The notes under the pieces were generated by a model. The model was not told the DNA's origin. It saw only the letters and a list, made by a program, of their open reading frames with translations, and did not search any database. Both the position numbers and the translations under genes were made by a program. 64,000 nt of DNA from Motacilla alba alba (lineage: Eukaryota > Chordata > Aves > Passeriformes > Motacillidae): positions 3,664,618 through 3,728,617 of the forward strand of contig NC_052032.1 of the NCBI RefSeq assembly GCF_015832195.1, written 5' to 3'. This document shows, piece by piece, positions 59,313 to 64,000 of the stretch. Position 1 is the stretch's first letter. Each line of letters opens with the position of its first letter.

Positions 59313-60107
59313 CACGGCAAATCCAGGCGGGATGCCAAGAGCCCCACGGCATGAGAGCCCTTTCTGGGGTGGTTTGGGGCTAGCAGAGCAGAACAGTTGT
59401 GATGCCTGTGCTCTGCCCGCAGCACCTGAGCGCTAAAATCCACCTACAGAGACATTTAAAGAGCAATTTGCATTCAGTGTGGAGGCTGGAGTGCCATGGG
59501 GGATGCAGAACCGCAGGGCATTTGTGGAGCTGAAGCCTGAATTTCCAGGAGACGCAGCAAAGCTGAGCCCTTCCCGTTCCTCTCTTGAGAGGCGACAACA
59601 GAAGCAAAGACAAAGTTCTGAGACACAGCCGTACCAAAACTGTCCAACAGCAGTGCTGCTCCCCAGGCTCAGCTGCTCCACAGCCAGCTCTCTCCAGAGG
59701 CCCTGGGAGAAGCTCTGCCCTGCAGCTATTGTGCCCAGGCAGAGCACAGGGACACAGAGCTGCTCCTGCTCCCACCTCACAGCAGCTGCTGCCTTCACCC
59801 ACTGACCTGGCAAGGGCAGAAATGGGGTGTTTGAGGGGACAGCTGGCCAGGGCACAGGTTGTCCCCCTCCCCAGCAGACACACAGCCAGCACGCCTCCCG
59901 CTCCTCTGCTCCAGCTTCTGCTGCCCCAGATGTCCCTGCCTTGTGTGCTGCCAACAGTGCCATGACCTTGGCTGCTCTCAGCAGCATCCTTGGGGCAAGC
60001 ACAGGATGGGGCTCCCACCTCCCCTGGGAAGCTTTCAGCAGATGTCCCTCAGCTCTGAGCTTCCCCTCCTGCCCTCCAGCACCACAGCCAGGAGCCCCAG
60101 TTGTGGT

Positions 60108-60484
60108 TGTGTTTGAGGGGCCCCAGGACGAGGGAAGAGATGAGAATCTTGACTCCATGTTTCAGAGGGCTGATTTATTATTTTAGGATCCTATATTAAA
60201 AATGCTGTACTAAAACTATACTAAAGAATAGAGAGAAAGGATACATCAGAAAGCTAGAAAGGAATGAACAATAAAAACCTGTGACTGCCCTCGACACAGC
60301 TGAACCATGCTTGGTCATCAAGTAAAAACAATCCACATGAGACCAATGCACCTGTTGGTAAACCATCTCCAGACCACATTCCACATGCCATCAGATAGTT
60401 ATTGTTTACATTTCTTTTCTGAGGCTTCTCAGCTTCTCAGGAGAAAATCCTAGCAAAGGATTTTCATAAAATACCACAATGACA
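60108..60484 (-). mobile_element. Solo LTR (passerine ERV type)
   Basis: A 377-bp unit from TGTGTTTGAGGGGCCCC to ...CACAATGACA, hence TG...CA. Left-to-right it reads 'ccccaggacgagggaagaga', 'gggctgatttattattttag', 'gcttctcagcttctcaggag' and 'ggattttcataaaatacc'. This is the reverse complement of the LTRs at 27.5 and 28 kb. The minus strand carries AATAAATCAGCC, so sense is minus, the same as ASTN2. There is no internal retroviral region. No target duplication is obvious. Confidence 0.85.
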
Positions 60485-63414
60485 CCCAACACACTTCCCA
60501 AGGGGTTATACCAGGAGGGAGCTGGGCAGGGGGGCAGCGTGGACATGTGGGGAGGAGGGACACCAGGAATTTGTCCCTGCAGTGCTCCAGCTTGCCTTGA
60601 GCCACCCATGCTGAGGCTCTTCCTGCTATCCCCATGGGAGCATGGTGCTGTTTCTCCAGGCCAAGCCTCTCCAGCCCCACAGCAGAGCCGGCTGCTCCTG
60701 GGGAGCCCCACCACACAGGGGAGCCAGGGCTGGCTCTGAGGGGCTCTCCAGCCAGAGAAGGGGGAGAAGATGATTTGGGAGCTAATTTAGAGCTTGCATT
60801 TCCTAAGTCTTTTCAGACACTGAGGCTATTGGCAGGCAGTGTTACAGCCCCTGCCAGCCTCAGCGGCTCTACAATGTCCTTCCCTTGGCAAGGGCAGCAG
60901 TGGGGAAAAAATAACACACAAAAAACAAGGGACATGTGATGGAGAGCTTGGCTGAAGGTCCCCTCCCCCTGTTGATCTGTGTGCCAAGGAGGAAGAGCAT
61001 GGGGGGAAAAAAAAGGTTTAAAATGGAAAAAAACCCAAAACCCCACACCACTTGTTTTGCTATGTCCAGGCTGTGGGGATGGAGCTGTGGCAGGACATGA
61101 GCAGACATAACCTGAAGCCATTGCTCTGTTCAGGCCAGGATGAAGCCATCACCCTCCCAGCCAGCAGAGGGAAAGCAAGACAGGAAGGAGCACCCCCTGC
61201 ACCCCACACTGCTGTATGGAGCCCCCAAAAGCAGGACCTGGCACTCACCCCCAGCAATCCCACAGAGATAAATGATAAATGCTGCTGGGTGCACACTTGT
61301 GCTAACAGGATTGAGTGCATGGGGGGGAAACAGGGATTTTGCCTCAAAATTTCATGGCCCAAAAAGGCATGGTGGGCAGAGCCTCTCCCCTCCCCAGCAC
61401 GTGCAGACCCCACGGGGGTGGCTGAGGATGCTCAGGAAGGAGCTCATCAGCACCCAGAAAACACCAAGGGTGAAAAACCTGTGCTGGAGAATGGCAGCAG
61501 CTCAGGGAATGACAGGATGAGTCCAAATATTTAATTAACCTTTTTTTTTCAAAGGTGAAGAGAAGGAAGGAGACTGATCAGAAGAGCATGGGGACAACCC
61601 CAGGCATCCAACCCAGGAACAAGCTGATGGCAGGCCTCACACACAGAGCCCCTGTCAGGGTGACAGCTGAGCAAGGGGGGTTCTCCTGAGGAGGGGTGAC
61701 CAGCCCCCCCAGCCACTGCAGCAGAACAGGTGATGGGAAAACACTCCAGCATGGAAAGGAGGGAGACTGGATGCCAGCAGAGACACAAATCCCAGCAAAG
61801 GCAGGGTCAGGTGAATTGTTCTGGCAGAAGCACACAGCACACGACTGTCATTGACCCGCTCCTTTTGTATCACAGCAGCAGCTGGGCTCCAGCTTCCTCT
61901 GCAGGCTCAGCTGTCCCTGCAACACCTGGGGTGCTCCAGGCTGCCCTGGGAGCACAGCCTGCTCACCTGCACCCCACCAGCTCCCAGGTCCAGGGTGGGG
62001 CATACAGGGATCCAGGCAGCCAAACCCAAAGCAGTCAGGATCCTAAGGCAGGAGCAGCTTGGTTGAAAAATCTCTTTGTGTCAGTAAACCCTCCCTGCAG
62101 AGCACACCGAGGCTGCAGAGATGCTCACGTGGACCCCCTGTCCCTGTCGTGGGGGGACAGCAGAAACACAAGCCACTGAACAGCCCACTGCTCATCCCTC
62201 CCTTCCCAGCACGCAGGGCAGAGGGGGGAGAAGAAGCAGGTCGCTTCCCTTCTCTGGCTTGACAAGGCTATTCCCCAGCTCCCAGGGCTCAGCAGCAGCC
62301 ACTGGAACGCCTCGGACTCCTCCTCCTCCCCTCGGCCCCCAGACAGCCAGAGGAGGAGCTGGGCTCTGTGGCAAAGGCAGTTCAAGTACAGAGAGGAAGA
62401 GGAGAATCACAGCGCTCATCCCAGCACAAGCCACCAGTGTCCCAGGTGGATCTGGGAAAGGGTGGCCCTAAAGCAGTCCCAAGGATGCCTCAAGGCAAGG
62501 TCGACTGCCTATAACCCTGAGCCCGAGATTGGTGCCATGAGGGAAACCACAGCCAGGGCAGCAGGAAAGCTCAAACCTGCCTGAGGAATGGCTGGTGAGG
62601 AGCTGCTGCCCAGCTCCAGCTCTGGGAGGGGAGATGGAGACCCCTGGCACTGCTAAAGCATCAGTGGTTCTGCTGCCATCCACCTGCTGGGTTCCTCACC
62701 TTCCATCCGAATAAAAAGTGGTCTCCTCTCCCCTGAGGAGCTAAAGAGGAAGCAGCAAGAAAGGAAAGCCTCCAGTTTTCCTGTTGGATAAAGGGGAACA
62801 CAATGAAAAAAAAATCCAAGCCCTGAAATCCAAGTGCACCCCAGCAGGGCTGGGGCTGCTGTTCCCACTCACTGCCTCTCCAGCCGCTGCCATAAATCCA
62901 GCCCCAGAAGCACCCACCTGAGGCAAAGCTGAGCCAGTCAACCAGCTCCCTTCACAAACAGTTATTTTCCTGCAGCTTTATATAATTGGATTTTAACAAT
63001 AAGCACAATTCCATTTTTTTCTCTCTCCCCTTCTCCTTCACTGCACATCCTGAGACTTTCATGACGAGGCTCCTGCTTGGAGCTGGCAGAGACCTTTTCA
63101 AAGCTGAAACAGAGCTCGTTCCCCCTGACCCATGGGGATGGGGGAGAGAGGGAGGAGGTGGAGTGGGAGCAGCGACAGGTAAAAATAACCACACTTGGCC
63201 TGATGTTGCTCCCAATTAAGCCAGTGGGAATTCTGCCCAACTTCCAAAGCAGCAAGACCCAGACGCACACAGAAAGTGCTCTGTTCTATGAGCAGCCTAA
63301 CGATGGCCAGAGAAAAACATGGAAGTGTGAGCTTCTTCCCTCTGTTTCCTGCTGGTGGGAGTCTGAGCATCCCTGCCCCAGGGCCAGGCACTGCAGAGGC
63401 TGCAGGCACCCCGA

Positions 63415-63529
63415 GGGTGATGATCAGACCCTCAGCACCACATCTCCCCTGCTCCAGGCACAGGTACTCACCCAGGGTGATGATCAGACCCTCAGCACCA
63501 CATCTCCCCTGCTCCAGGCACAGGTACTC
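63415..63529. repeat. 60-bp tandem duplication, 2 near-identical copies
   Basis: The segment 'gggtgatgatcagaccctca' to 'gcacaggtactc' occurs twice exactly 60 bp apart with no mismatch over about 55 bp. Identity this high implies a recent duplication or an assembly artefact. Confidence 0.93.
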
Positions 63530-64000
63530 CACACAGAGCCTGGAAAGGTGTTTTTTTGGTTTTTTGTTTTGTTTTTTTTTTCCCCAGGAAGGGTTTATCT
63601 GCTCAGACAGTTTCACATCAGCTGAAACTAAAGTGTAAGTGGTTTTGGGGAGGATATAGAAAGTGTTGAAGAGTAGAAACATTTCATTCTGACACTTCCC
63701 TGAACAAAAAGCGCTCTGCCTTTTCACGGCATCGCAGTGCCTTGTGAAACCAAGTCCAATTTATTTTTAAATGGGAAAAAAAGGAAAGCCCAAACTGAGA
63801 ACAAATATATTTCTGGGGACAAATATGATATTGCATTTCATCCTGTCGTTAACACTTTACTCCCATCTTTGGGCTTTGCCAATCAAATGAGAATTCAGCC
63901 TTTCGTGGTGCTGTGATGGAACATCTTTCACAAGCACCTTGAAGCTGTTCTGCATGAGGTTGGGCACAGTTCACCTTCACAGGAGCCAGCACCTGACACT

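Larger units (their letters stand above)
44805..64000 (-). other. ASTN2: ASTN2 intron (partial), upstream of the TM1 exon
   Basis: All sequence to the window end appears intronic. I found no reading frame resembling the ASTN2 N-terminal ectodomain or signal peptide on the minus strand, so this intron is at least 19.2 kb. Content is a nested CR1 at 44.9-45.5 kb, a 41-bp minisatellite, two ancient-repeat remnants, an LTR at 60.1 kb and unique AT-rich blocks. The segments 54240-54350 and 58780-58950 are also AT-rich and unique. I see nothing identifiable in 45546-47941, 48251-49532, 53401-60107 (apart from the small repeat at 59.3 kb) or 60485-63414. Confidence 0.85.

Noticed and set aside
44805..64000. 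Search for the ASTN2 N-terminal exons (signal peptide, first ectodomain)
   Set aside because: No minus-strand frame resembles the ectodomain part that precedes the first membrane helix. The exons must lie beyond the window.
1..64000. TRIM32, which is nested in an ASTN2 intron in other vertebrates
   Set aside because: No RING, B-box or NHL-repeat frame is present. In mammals it sits in a later intron, outside this slice.
1..64000. CRISPR arrays, operons, tRNA or rRNA genes
   Set aside because: The direct repeats here are minisatellites without spacers, the DNA is plainly vertebrate, and I found no cloverleaf or rRNA-like sequence.

Overview
This is vertebrate, almost certainly bird, nuclear DNA. 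It is a 64 kb slice from the middle of one large intron-rich gene on the minus strand. Four exons translate into consecutive pieces of astrotactin-2 (ASTN2), the larger relative of the neuronal migration protein ASTN1. In transcript order they lie at 44420-44804, 28420-28569, 19899-20006 and 5847-5993. The assignment rests on remembered family sequence: the cytoplasmic segment and second membrane segment match ASTN2 nearly residue for residue and differ clearly from ASTN1. The splice junctions are canonical AG/GT, and the phases join without a break (0-1, 1-1, 1-1, 1-1). Together the exons encode about 263 residues: first membrane helix, acidic and basic cytoplasmic loop, second membrane helix and the first lumenal residues. 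The N-terminal exons lie beyond position 64000. The EGF, MACPF and fibronectin exons lie before position 1.

The source looks like a bird, most likely a songbird. The window carries many CR1 LINE 3' ends of avian type and several copies of an LTR family that I associate with passerine genomes. The three complete introns are 13.9, 8.4 and 15.8 kb, far shorter than the very large mammalian ASTN2 introns, as expected for a bird microchromosome.

Layout by region: 1-5846 is intron with two CR1 fragments, an AT-rich unique block holding two octamer motifs, and an LTR inserted into an older LTR that reaches almost to the donor of the 5847-5993 exon. 5994-19898 is intron rich in tandem repeats: an 18-bp minisatellite, a GGGATG array, a 31-bp array and a G17 run. 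20007-28419 is intron that ends in a pile of at least three LTRs plus one further insertion, directly against the 28420-28569 exon. 28570-44419 is mostly unique intron with scattered CR1. 44805-64000 is intron with a CR1 inside a CR1, a 41-bp minisatellite, one more LTR and several AT-rich blocks that look like conserved noncoding elements.

I see no second protein-coding gene, no recognisable RNA gene, no retroviral internal coding region and nothing prokaryotic. The many long open frames are chance frames in GC-rich intron or in repeat arrays. I found no new molecular system. The most unusual points are the transposable elements abutting three of the four exons, the nested insertions, and the fact that three consecutive exons can each be skipped without a frameshift, one of which carries a membrane segment.
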